NCBI GenBank assembly: GCA_030706405.1
Contig: JAUZOO010000018.1
Span: 1-64,000, forward strand
Length of the DNA: 64,000 nucleotides
DNA from: Bacteroidota bacterium
Lineage (GTDB): Bacteria; Bacteroidota; Bacteroidia; Bacteroidales; JAAUTT01
Direction: 5' to 3'
Shown here: piece after piece, positions 39,440-48,641 of the stretch
Numbering within the stretch: position 1 is the first letter of the stretch
Layout: each line of letters starts with the position of its first letter
The notes under the pieces: model-generated
Told to the model about the DNA's origin: nothing
The model's database searches: none
The model's input: only the letters and a program-made list of their open reading frames with translations
Position numbers and translations under genes: made by a program

Positions 39440-40482
39440 ATATGCAAAAACGAATTGAGGCGTTCGTCCGTTTAGGACAATGGTTTGGCAATTTCTGCAA
39501 AATGTGGCCTTTGGTTGATTCTGCGGAATTTCGGGAGTTGAAATTGGCTGTTGTTAACCAGCATGGTTTTGATGGCTGGATGACAGAACCATTTTTGTTA
39601 AAAGCCTTGAAATTATGGAGTAAAAGGCTTTCAATCGAATCGCTCGAAACCTTTGTTAACCGGTTCCCTGAACTTAAAAAGTTGCATGAAGCACAAAAGT
39701 TTGCCGTTTTGCCGGCAGCCCATATCCCGATGGCTGGTTTTCAAGATATTGTATGTGCGGTACTTGCTGGGCAGGAGGTGTATTGCCGCAACATTAACCA
39801 AACCGAAAACCTGACAGAAATCATAACCCATCGGTTAATCGAGTTTGAACCCGAACTTTCCGGGTATATCCATTGGGGCGACTCTCTTCCGAAAAACATC
39901 GATAATTACCTTGTAAATCTCAAGGATGAAAATGAATCGGCTCAATTACAGTATTTTGGAAAAAAGCATAGCCTCGTCCGGCAGAAACGAATTTCTGTGG
40001 CTGTCATCGCCCGAGCCGATACCAAAGACGATTTCCGGAAGTTGGGAAGCGATATATTTACCTTCTTCGGGTTGAGCTGCCGCAATGTTCGCAAACTTTA
40101 TGTTCCGTCTGATTTCAAATTCGACCCGTTTTTTGAAGCGATGGAAGAATACGCATTTGTCTATCAGTCCAATCGCTACGCTAACAATTACGATTATAAC
40201 CGCTCTGTTTTTTTGATGGATAGCAAACCATTTCTGGATAATGGGTTTCTGATGATACATGAGTCGTCTGAACTTCATGTACCCATTGGATGCCTGTTTG
40301 TGGAGTATTACTATTCGTCCGAAGACTTGTTGCATAAACTAAAACTTGCCGAGCCGCATATTCAGCAAATTGTCACTAATTTTGCCGGCATTAAAAACCG
40401 TGTCAGTCCCGGTCAAGCGCACGCCTGGCCTTTATGGGATTTTGATGACCATAAAAATGTGGTGAAATTTTTAACGGAATAG
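39433..40482 (+). CDS. Acyl-CoA reductase (LuxC-like)
   Basis: Acyl-CoA reductase pattern: FLLKALKLWSKRLS, GRNVRKLYVP-like SCRNVRKLYVPSDF. Confidence 0.8.
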   Translation: MVNMQKRIEAFVRLGQWFGNFCKMWPLVDSAEFRELKLAVVNQHGFDGWMTEPFLLKALKLWSKRLSIESLETFVNRFPELKKLHEAQKFAVLPAAHIPMAGFQDIVCAVLAGQEVYCRNINQTENLTEIITHRLIEFEPELSGYIHWGDSLPKNIDNYLVNLKDENESAQLQYFGKKHSLVRQKRISVAVIARADTKDDFRKLGSDIFTFFGLSCRNVRKLYVPSDFKFDPFFEAMEEYAFVYQSNRYANNYDYNRSVFLMDSKPFLDNGFLMIHESSELHVPIGCLFVEYYYSSEDLLHKLKLAEPHIQQIVTNFAGIKNRVSPGQAHAWPLWDFDDHKNVVKFLTE

Positions 40483-40633
40483 CAATTTTCATTACAATAC
40501 CTGTCAGATTTTTGCAACCAGACAGGTATTGTTTCTATATATGAACCGAGCATGCTTACAAAAAAATACAAACACGCATGAACAAAACCAGCATGCGAGC
40601 TGCATCCGGCCTTTAAAAAACAATTTTGTACGG

Positions 40634-41533
40634 ATGAAATCAAATCTCATTGTAATTGTAGGCCCCACGGCCGTGGGAAAAACTGCTCTCGGAATTGCAC
40701 TTGCGCACCATTTTGGCACGGAAATCATTTCGTCCGATTCGCGTCAGATGTTTCGTGAGATGCATATTGGAACTGCCGCACCTACGGAAGAAGAGCTTTC
40801 GCAGGCTGTACATCATTTCGTAAAAAATAAGTCGTTATCCGATTATTATAATGCCAGCATGTTCGAGTTCGACGTCATGGATTTGCTGGTTAATTTATTC
40901 AGGACTAACGATAAAGTGTTGATGGTTGGCGGTTCTACGCTTTACGTTGATGCAGTATGCTATGGCATTGACGATCTTCCGTCAGTTGACCACGAACTGC
41001 GCAAGCAAATTATGGAACGTTTTAAGGAGGAAGGAATCGAATACCTTCGCCAGCAATTAAAGCAGCTTGATCCGGAGCATTACCTGAAGGTCGATTTAAA
41101 GAATCCTAACCGGATGATGAAAGCAATCGAAATAAGCCTGATGACAGGGAAGCCATACTCGTCTCACCTTACAGCTTCACGAAAAGAACGGGATTTTAAT
41201 ATTATTAAACTGGGGATTAACCGTCCGCGGGCCGAACTTTTTGACCGGATTAATCGCCGAGTTGAACAAATGGTTACCGATGGACTTATCGGTGAGGTTA
41301 AAAGTCTCATCCATCTTCGAGAAACCAATGGGCTGAAGACTGTGGGCTACCGCGAAATTTTTGATTATCTTGATGGAACAATCTCACTCGAACAGGCTAT
41401 CGAAAATATTAAGACTAATACCCGGCGGTATGCCAAGCGTCAGATTACATGGTTTTCGCGCGACAAAGAAATGGTGTGGTTTCATCCCGACAATACCAGT
41501 GATATTATCAGTTATATAGAATCGAAGTTATGA
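40634..41533 (+). CDS. miaA: tRNA dimethylallyltransferase
   Basis: VGPTAVGKTALGIALA, EIISSDSRQMF, GYREIFDYLDG; start chosen at ATG 40634. Confidence 0.95.
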   Translation: MKSNLIVIVGPTAVGKTALGIALAHHFGTEIISSDSRQMFREMHIGTAAPTEEELSQAVHHFVKNKSLSDYYNASMFEFDVMDLLVNLFRTNDKVLMVGGSTLYVDAVCYGIDDLPSVDHELRKQIMERFKEEGIEYLRQQLKQLDPEHYLKVDLKNPNRMMKAIEISLMTGKPYSSHLTASRKERDFNIIKLGINRPRAELFDRINRRVEQMVTDGLIGEVKSLIHLRETNGLKTVGYREIFDYLDGTISLEQAIENIKTNTRRYAKRQITWFSRDKEMVWFHPDNTSDIISYIESKL

Positions 41534-41979
41534 CAAATGCACGTTTCACCATAAGGGTTTATGCCATCATTATTAATGAGCGGCGTGAAGTGTTGTTGAG
41601 CGATGAATATATGCTCGATACGCTTATGACCAAGTTTCCGGGCGGCGGACTGGAATACGGTGAAGGACCTGTAGATTGTCTAAAGCGTGAGGCTATGGAA
41701 GAATTTGGGCAGTCGCTCGAAATCATTTCACATTTTTACACTACCGATTTTTTTCAACCGGCACTATTTTACGACGACACCCAGTTATTAAGCATTTATT
41801 ACAGGGCGAGGTTTACCAGTCCTATCCGGTTTAAAATCTCCGATAAACCCTATGATTTTCCGCCCAAGGTTAACGGAAGTCAGTCTTTCCGGTGGAAATC
41901 GATCGAGAGTTTAGTCTCGGAAGATTTAACATTTCCTATTGACAGGAGAGTAGGGGAGATGTTGAAAAACATTAAATAG
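41530..41979 (+). CDS. NUDIX hydrolase
   Basis: GGGLEYGEGPVDCLKREAMEEFG Nudix box. Confidence 0.92.
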   Translation: MTNARFTIRVYAIIINERREVLLSDEYMLDTLMTKFPGGGLEYGEGPVDCLKREAMEEFGQSLEIISHFYTTDFFQPALFYDDTQLLSIYYRARFTSPIRFKISDKPYDFPPKVNGSQSFRWKSIESLVSEDLTFPIDRRVGEMLKNIK

Positions 41980-42092
41980 ATTTTGGGAAGTCATTTCATT
42001 TTAAGATTTATTTGTTATTGCAATAACAAAGGTTGCTTTGTTTTCTATATATTTGCGTTCAGCAATTTTTCAACCAATTAAAACAATAAAAG

Positions 42093-43385
42093 ATGGACGC
42101 TCAAGCACTTTCGCTGAACAATATTATTGAAAAGCAAAATCCCGCAGTGTTAGATATGCTTTCCTACAAAGGGAAAAATATCTTCTTCCCGAAACTTGGA
42201 ATTCTTTCCCAATCGGCACAAGCAAAAGGAAAAGACATTAACGCCACCATAGGTGAAGCCATTGAAGATAATGGAACATCCATGCACCTCCCCGAGTTTG
42301 ATGCGCTCATTAATTTACCGGGAAACAATGTATTCCCTTATGCTCCAAGTTTTGGTAAACCCGAATTAAGAGACCTGTGGAAACAACTTATCCATACTAA
42401 AAATCCTTCGTTAAAGGACATTATCATTAGTCATCCCATTGCAACCTGCGGACTTACTCACGGAATCAGCATTGCCGGGTATCTCTTTGCTGGCGAAGGT
42501 GATACCGTTATCCTTTCCGACCTGTACTGGGAAAATTACAACCTTATTTTTGAAAATGCATATAAAGCAAAGGTTGATACATTTCAGCTTTTTAAAGATG
42601 GCGGTTTTAATGTCGATGCTTTTTCGCAAAAGCTCAACGAAGTAAAACAGGAAAAGATTGTACTGCTGCTGAACTTTCCTAATAATCCGTCGGGCTATAC
42701 TCCGCTGACTTTGGAAATAGAACTTATCGTAAACGAAATAAAGAAACAGGCCGAAGCCGGCAAAAAGCTTGTGGTTCTTATTGACGATGCTTATTTTGGT
42801 TTGGTTTACGAACAAAATGTTTACACCGAATCTATTTTTGTAAAACTTGCCACTCTTCACGAAAATGTATTAGCCGTAAAACTCGATGGTGCCACCAAAG
42901 AAGATTACGTTTGGGGGTTTCGTGTAGGTTTTATCACTTACGGAATTAAGAACGGGTCGCTCGAATTATACGGAGCTCTGGAAAATAAAACAGCAGGAGC
43001 TGTTCGCGGAAACATTTCGAATATCAGTCAGTTATCGCAGTCGTTGTTGCAAAAGGCTTATTCAAGTTCGGAATATCAAAATTCCAAAAAGCAGAAATTT
43101 GATATCCTGAAATCGCGCTACAATGCGTTGAAGGATGCATTTAAGGACTCTAAATATGCTGAGTATTTTGAGCCGCTGCCATTCAACTCGGGCTATTTTA
43201 TGTGCGTAAGCCTAAAAAAAGGACTTGATGCCGAACAAGTACGTCTGCACTTGCTTCACCAATATAGCACCGGTGTTATTGTTTTGGGAGATGTGATCCG
43301 TTTGGCATTCTCTGCCGTTCCCCAAGCCAAAATCCCGACATTGGTTGAAAACCTTTACCTTGCCTGCAAGGATTTGGATAAATAA
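42093..43385 (+). CDS. Class I/II PLP-dependent aminotransferase
   Basis: LLNFPNNPSGYTPL, DDAYFGLVYE, KLDGATKEDYVWGFRVGF. Confidence 0.92.
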   Translation: MDAQALSLNNIIEKQNPAVLDMLSYKGKNIFFPKLGILSQSAQAKGKDINATIGEAIEDNGTSMHLPEFDALINLPGNNVFPYAPSFGKPELRDLWKQLIHTKNPSLKDIIISHPIATCGLTHGISIAGYLFAGEGDTVILSDLYWENYNLIFENAYKAKVDTFQLFKDGGFNVDAFSQKLNEVKQEKIVLLLNFPNNPSGYTPLTLEIELIVNEIKKQAEAGKKLVVLIDDAYFGLVYEQNVYTESIFVKLATLHENVLAVKLDGATKEDYVWGFRVGFITYGIKNGSLELYGALENKTAGAVRGNISNISQLSQSLLQKAYSSSEYQNSKKQKFDILKSRYNALKDAFKDSKYAEYFEPLPFNSGYFMCVSLKKGLDAEQVRLHLLHQYSTGVIVLGDVIRLAFSAVPQAKIPTLVENLYLACKDLDK

Positions 43386-43403
43386 ACCCATCTGAGATAT
43401 AAT

Positions 43404-43440
43404 AAAAATGCTGCCAGCTTTAAAAACTGGCAGCATTTTT
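43404..43440. terminator. Bidirectional terminator
   Basis: aaaaatgctgccag...ctggcagcattttt. Confidence 0.92.
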
Positions 43441-43466
43441 ATTATGGAGCAATCTCTGTTTGATGA

Positions 43467-44420
43467 TTATAATCTCTGTTTATCTATAAGGTAATTATTC
43501 CTGTCTGTGGAATTTCGAGAGATAAGTTCTCCCAAGAATCCTGCCAGAAAAAGTTGGGAACCAATAATCATGGTAGTTAATGCAATGTAAAAATAAGGAC
43601 TGTCGGTAATCAATCCGTATTTAATATGTTGGCTTAAGCAGTATAATTTATATCCGCCAAGGTAGATTGAAACGCAGAGTCCGAGAAAAAACATCAGCGT
43701 GCCCAATGAACCGAAGAAGTGCATAGGCCGTTTCCCGAATTTGGAAATGAACATGATGCTTAACAAGTCGAGTGGCCCGTTGATGAAACGTTCGAGTCCG
43801 AATTTGGTAACACCGTACTTGCGTTTTTGGTGCTGAACAACCTTTTCACCAATCCTCCGGAACCCGGCCTTCTTGGCCATGTAAGGAATATAACGATGCA
43901 TTTCGCCATAAACCTCTACACATTTTATCACTTCGTTGCGATAAGCTTTTAGTCCGCAGTTAAAATCATGAAGTTTAATGCCGCTCATAGCGCGGAGCGT
44001 GGCATTATATAGCTTGGTTGGAATGGTTTTGGAGAGCGGGTCGTGGCGTTTCTTCTTCCAGCCCGAAACTAAGTCGAGACCGTCTTGGGTAATCATTCGG
44101 TACATCTCGGGCAGTTCGTCGGGACTATCCTGCAAATCAGCGTCCATGGTAACCACCACATCTCCTTTGGCTACTTTGAATCCACAAAATAATGCAGCCG
44201 ATTTGCCATAATTACGACGTAAATGAATGGCTTTTATATTTGTATTAGCTGCCGAAAGTTGTTCCACCACTTTCCAAGAATTGTCTGAACTCCCGTCGTC
44301 AACCATGATAACTTCGTAGGTAAACCGGTTTTCCTGCATCACTTTGTCAATCCATGAAGCCAGTTCCGGCAACGATTCCTCTTCGTTAAAAAGAGGCACT
44401 ACAATTGAAATATCCATCAA
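43467..44420 (-). CDS. Family 2 glycosyltransferase (DPM1-like) with C-terminal TM segments
   Basis: ISIVVPLFNEEESL, MDADLQDSPDELP, two C-terminal TM. Confidence 0.93.
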   Translation of the reverse strand: MMDISIVVPLFNEEESLPELASWIDKVMQENRFTYEVIMVDDGSSDNSWKVVEQLSAANTNIKAIHLRRNYGKSAALFCGFKVAKGDVVVTMDADLQDSPDELPEMYRMITQDGLDLVSGWKKKRHDPLSKTIPTKLYNATLRAMSGIKLHDFNCGLKAYRNEVIKCVEVYGEMHRYIPYMAKKAGFRRIGEKVVQHQKRKYGVTKFGLERFINGPLDLLSIMFISKFGKRPMHFFGSLGTLMFFLGLCVSIYLGGYKLYCLSQHIKYGLITDSPYFYIALTTMIIGSQLFLAGFLGELISRNSTDRNNYLIDKQRL

Positions 44421-44432
44421 AAAATATAAAAA

Positions 44433-44981
44433 TTATTGTTCTTCAGTAGAATTGGAAACTTCGGCAAACGGGTCGCCTTCCTTTTTCATAAAGGCAGCAA
44501 TGATAAGCGAAAAAAGTGTACCAATGAATACGTATGCAAAGATTGTAGAAATAACCATAAATCCGGGAGTTATCCACTTTTGGGTAAATTTCATGGCCAT
44601 TTCAATTTCGGCGTCAGACTTGCCACTTTCTGCAAGTTGTTGCTGAGTTAAGTTAAGTATTTTGTCCAGCATGCTAGGATCAATAAATTTCACTTGGATA
44701 TAAGTGAAAAACGAAGCTATAAAAGCAGCAAATGCTACGGTAAGTACGCCAACGCCGAGAGCCCGTCCGTAAGAAATTACGCCACCCTGAACATTATCAC
44801 GAAAACTTTTTATTCCATAGTAAATACCTCCAAGGATAATAAGGTAACTGATGTATCCTAACGATTTAACCAGTAAAAGGTTGCCGACGTATAAAAGGAT
44901 TGAATAAATGACAAGTGCAATCCCTAAAATTGCGCCTGAAGTCATTGTGCTTTTCCATATCTGATTGCTGGAACGTTCCAT
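44433..44981 (-). CDS. DUF4199 domain-containing membrane protein
   Basis: GGIYYGIKSFRDNVQGGVISYGRALGVGVLTVAFAAFI. Confidence 0.85.
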   Translation of the reverse strand: MERSSNQIWKSTMTSGAILGIALVIYSILLYVGNLLLVKSLGYISYLIILGGIYYGIKSFRDNVQGGVISYGRALGVGVLTVAFAAFIASFFTYIQVKFIDPSMLDKILNLTQQQLAESGKSDAEIEMAMKFTQKWITPGFMVISTIFAYVFIGTLFSLIIAAFMKKEGDPFAEVSNSTEEQ

Positions 44982-45064
44982 AGTTTTGGTTTTAGCTTAA
45001 AATGTTGAAGCAAAGATATTAGTTTTTTAATTTTAAACTTGGCGTGCATAAAAAGTTTTCTTTT

Positions 45065-45095
45065 TTTGTTTTATACCGAAAAATATATACTTTTG
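45065..45095 (+). promoter_or_regulatory. Bacteroidetes sigma promoter of SRP RNA (TTTG-N19-TACTTTTG)
   Basis: TTTG 45065..45068, 19-nt spacer, TACTTTTG 45088..45095. Confidence 0.8.
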
Positions 45096-45099
45096 CGCC

Positions 45100-45195
45100 G
45101 GGTAAGTCCTATACGACCAGCTCCTGCTGAACTCCCCCAGGTTCGGAAGGAAGCAAGGGTAGGCGGTTGAGCGGTGCGATATAGGTAGCTTACCC
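45100..45195 (+). ncRNA. ffs: Signal recognition particle RNA (bacterial small type)
   Basis: gggtaagtcctat...ataggtagcttaccc closing stem and CCCCCAGGTTCGGAAGGAAGCAAGGGTA core. Confidence 0.93.
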
Positions 45196-45367
45196 ACTTT
45201 TTTTGAATATTCCTTCCTTAAGATAAAATCATTTAAACTTCCGGACAATCATTATTAAGTTGGTAATCAAGGCTAATTGGCTTTTATCGATTTAAATAAA
45301 CAATTACTTAACCCGCGTGGCTTATTAATTTACTAATATTGTCGCCGGAATTTAGCAATTGATAATT

Positions 45368-46369
45368 ATGCCCGAAGACGCAATTAACAAGAAATATACG
45401 CGCTCGCAGGCCATCGAAACCATGAACCAATGGGGAAGGGAGAGAACTCCATTCCTGTTTGTGATCGATTTTGAAATGCAGCAGATTTTGCTTTATCGTA
45501 TGGATAAGCCGCTTCCTTCCAATATTAAATTTTTGTTTCCGAGGGTCGAACGCAATGTAAATGCAGCGCATAGTAATAAACAGGGCTACTTGCGGAAAGA
45601 ACCTATGCCTTTTAATCAGTATCGCGAGGCCTTTAATGAAGTCCGGCGACAAATCATATCCGGCAACTCGTTCCTGCTGAATTTGACCTTTCCAACTCGC
45701 CTCGAAACTAATCTTACCCTTGGCGGAATTTTTGAAAACAGCCAATCGAAATACAAATTGATGGTCGACGGCATGTTTGTATGCTTTTCTCCCGAAACGT
45801 TTATCAGCATCCACAAAGGAAAAATATCTACTTATCCCATGAAAGGGACAATAAAAGCCGATATACCGAATGCTTGCGAAATCATTCTCTCCAATCCGAA
45901 AGAATCGGCAGAACATTATACTATTGTTGATCTTCTGCGGAATGACCTGAGTCTCGTGGCAACCGACATCTCAGTCGAGCGGTTTCGTTATATTGAGCGG
46001 ATACCTACCGGAAAAGGCAATATTTTACAGGTTTCGTCTGAAATATCAGGCGTATTAACTGCGAATTATCATGAACATTTGGGAGATATTCTTTTCAAAA
46101 TGCTTCCAGCTGGTTCTGTAACCGGTGCCCCCAAACGCAAAACGTTGGAAATTATCCGGGAGGCAGAAACTCTTCCACGAGGATATTATACCGGTGTTTG
46201 TGGGCATTTCGACGGAAATGACTTGGATAGCGCGGTTATGATTCGGTTTATCGAGAAACGCGAAAACGGTGAGTTGTATTTCCGTAGCGGAGGGGGCATC
46301 ACCCATAACAGTAATGCGGAGTCAGAATATCAGGAATTAATCGATAAGGTATATGTACCGTTTGTTTGA
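45368..46369 (+). CDS. pabB: Aminodeoxychorismate synthase component I-like chorismate-binding enzyme
   Basis: MLPAGSVTGAPKRKTLEIIREAE, YYTGVCGHFDG, RSGGGITHNSNAESEYQE. Confidence 0.92.
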   Translation: MPEDAINKKYTRSQAIETMNQWGRERTPFLFVIDFEMQQILLYRMDKPLPSNIKFLFPRVERNVNAAHSNKQGYLRKEPMPFNQYREAFNEVRRQIISGNSFLLNLTFPTRLETNLTLGGIFENSQSKYKLMVDGMFVCFSPETFISIHKGKISTYPMKGTIKADIPNACEIILSNPKESAEHYTIVDLLRNDLSLVATDISVERFRYIERIPTGKGNILQVSSEISGVLTANYHEHLGDILFKMLPAGSVTGAPKRKTLEIIREAETLPRGYYTGVCGHFDGNDLDSAVMIRFIEKRENGELYFRSGGGITHNSNAESEYQELIDKVYVPFV

Positions 46370-46961
46370 AACCATAAAAGTAGTTAACGGTAAACTGGAA
46401 AATATTGAATATCATAATGTCCGGGTTAACCGGTCGAGGTGGCAACTGCTCCATGCCTCTGCGGAATGGGATTTGACACAACTCATTAAACTTCCGGAAC
46501 TGAACCCCGAGCAGGTTTATAAATGTCGTTTTGTATATGACGAAACTCCTGGGATAGCAGAGTTTACACCTTATTCTATTAAACCATTGAGAAAGTTAAC
46601 TTTGACTAAATGTGAGGTTATTATTTATAATCACAAGTTTACCGATAGATCACTTTTAGAGCGACTAAAACAGAACAATCCTCAATACGACGATGTTATT
46701 ATTGCTCAAAACGGACGGATAACAGACTTGTCGTATGCTAACCTCGTTTTCTGGGACGGAAAAAGTTGGATCACGCCATCAACTCCTTTATTAAACGGAA
46801 CAAAGCGACAGCAATATCTCAATGCGGGTTCTATTTTGGAACGTGAAATAAAGGTACTTGATCTTCCTCATTTCGAAAAACTCAGGATAATCAATGCAAT
46901 GATTGATCTGGATGAAAGTCCGGATATCTTTGTGAAGGATATAAACAGTTATATTGATTAG
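46353..46961 (+). CDS. pabC: Class IV aminotransferase (aminodeoxychorismate lyase-like)
   Basis: Overlaps pabB; class IV aminotransferase pattern ITDLSYANLVFWDGKSWITPSTPLLNGTKRQ. Confidence 0.85.
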   Translation: MYRLFETIKVVNGKLENIEYHNVRVNRSRWQLLHASAEWDLTQLIKLPELNPEQVYKCRFVYDETPGIAEFTPYSIKPLRKLTLTKCEVIIYNHKFTDRSLLERLKQNNPQYDDVIIAQNGRITDLSYANLVFWDGKSWITPSTPLLNGTKRQQYLNAGSILEREIKVLDLPHFEKLRIINAMIDLDESPDIFVKDINSYID

Positions 46962-46963
46962 TT

Positions 46964-47776
46964 ATGTTAGTAAGGATTAGTTTATTATTTACGATTTTGG
47001 CTTGCTCGTTTTTAGGGGTTAAGGCTCAGGTTACCAAACCGGTTAAAGCATTTAAGGTTGGTGAAAAACTGACCTATCAGGCTTATTATAATTGGGGATT
47101 GATTTGGGTGCATGCGGGCGATGTGCAGTTCACGGTTAATCATAAATTGTATCGTAATCAATCTGTTTACAACCTGGAGGCTACCGGGAACAGCCTAAAA
47201 ACTTACGACTGGATGTATAAGGTGAGGGAACGATTTCAGTCGCTGGCCGACCCGGAATCGATGCTTCCTCTCTGGTACGAACGTAATTCGCAGGAAGGTA
47301 GTTATAAAGCTTATGAAAATTACGTATTTGCAAATAAACACGTTTGCACTACCGTTGAAAATTCTGAAAAAAAACGGACCCGCGATACCATTTCGGCTTC
47401 AGGCAGTGTATTTGATGTGCTTTCGGCCATTTACTATTGTCGTAATATCGACTTTGAAAAATATAAGCTGAAAGAAAAAATTCCGGTACGCACGGTCATG
47501 GATGGTAAGATCTACCCTTTGTATCTGCGTTATTTGGGAAAAGAAACGATTAAAGTCCATCAGGATAAAAAACAGCAATATCGGTGTATCAAATTTTCGG
47601 CATTGGTGGTAGAAGGGACAATCTTTAAGGGGGGGGAAGATATTTATGTTTGGGTTACTGATGATGATAATCGTATTCCAGTCTTGGTGCAGGCCAAAAT
47701 TTTGGTCGGTTCGGTAAAAGCCTATCTAAATTCTATGGAAGGGGTTAAGAATGAAATCCGGGCTCGTGTCGATTAA
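46964..47776 (+). CDS. DUF3108 domain-containing protein
   Basis: FKVGEKLTYQAYYNWGLIWVHAGDVQF pattern; signal peptide. Confidence 0.85.
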   Translation: MLVRISLLFTILACSFLGVKAQVTKPVKAFKVGEKLTYQAYYNWGLIWVHAGDVQFTVNHKLYRNQSVYNLEATGNSLKTYDWMYKVRERFQSLADPESMLPLWYERNSQEGSYKAYENYVFANKHVCTTVENSEKKRTRDTISASGSVFDVLSAIYYCRNIDFEKYKLKEKIPVRTVMDGKIYPLYLRYLGKETIKVHQDKKQQYRCIKFSALVVEGTIFKGGEDIYVWVTDDDNRIPVLVQAKILVGSVKAYLNSMEGVKNEIRARVD

Positions 47777-47781
47777 ATAAA

Positions 47782-48582
47782 TCAATGCCCTGTTCTTCGT
47801 CTGAATTCGGAGCAGACAATGGCGGTAGCCACGCCGACATTTAACGATTCCGACCGTTTTTGATCCTCCGGAAAGAATGGGATGAACAACTGCTGGTTTA
47901 AATAAGGCATTAACTCGGAATTTATACCCTTCGATTCATTTCCCATCATGATTATGCCGTTCGATGTAAGCTCCGAAGCATAGATATTTTCACCATTCAG
48001 TGTTGTCCCATAAATGGGAATTCCGCAATTTTTAATCTCAGGCAGTATTTCTTCCAGGTTTTCGTAATAAACTTTTACGCGGGTAATGGCTCCCATGGTC
48101 GATTGAACGACTTTGGGATTAAACGCATCGGCCGTTTCGTGGCTGCATATCACATCCTCAATTCCGAACCAGTCGGCTATTCTTAGAATGGTACCCAGGT
48201 TGCCCGGGTCCTGAACCGTGTCGAGGAACAGAGATAATTTGTTGGTTAATTCCGAAACCCGTAGTGGGTAAGTGGGGATTTTGGCCACACAAACCACTTG
48301 TTGGGGCGTTTTCAGAAAGCTGATCTTTTTAAGTTCATCGTAACTGACAATATCTGTTTCAGCGCAACGAGTCAGCGGGAGGTGCGCATTTTGTTCCATC
48401 CATATACTGGTAGCTGCCAGATATGTAACATCTAAGCTTGAAAGAAGTAATTCCGGAACGATCTTTTCTCCCTCTGCAACAAAAAGCCCGGTTTCAGTTC
48501 GGTTTTTTTTCAGTTCCAGCGACTTTACAAACTTAATTTTATTCTTACTTAGCATGTTTTTTGATAAACTTTTATCGAGCAT
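47782..48582 (-). CDS. TrmH/SpoU family RNA methyltransferase
   Basis: LDTVQDPGNLGTILRIADWFGI, MGNESKGI, IPFFPEDQKRSESLNVGVATAI. Confidence 0.95.
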   Translation of the reverse strand: MLDKSLSKNMLSKNKIKFVKSLELKKNRTETGLFVAEGEKIVPELLLSSLDVTYLAATSIWMEQNAHLPLTRCAETDIVSYDELKKISFLKTPQQVVCVAKIPTYPLRVSELTNKLSLFLDTVQDPGNLGTILRIADWFGIEDVICSHETADAFNPKVVQSTMGAITRVKVYYENLEEILPEIKNCGIPIYGTTLNGENIYASELTSNGIIMMGNESKGINSELMPYLNQQLFIPFFPEDQKRSESLNVGVATAIVCSEFRRRTGH

Positions 48583-48641
48583 GTTTTTTACTTTTGCTCA
48601 TTATATAGAATTTCAAACAAAAGTATTTAAAATTCCGAAAT

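Noticed and set aside
45308-45916. 202-aa minus-strand ORF over pabB
   Set aside because: Antisense shadow of pabB; no family resemblance.
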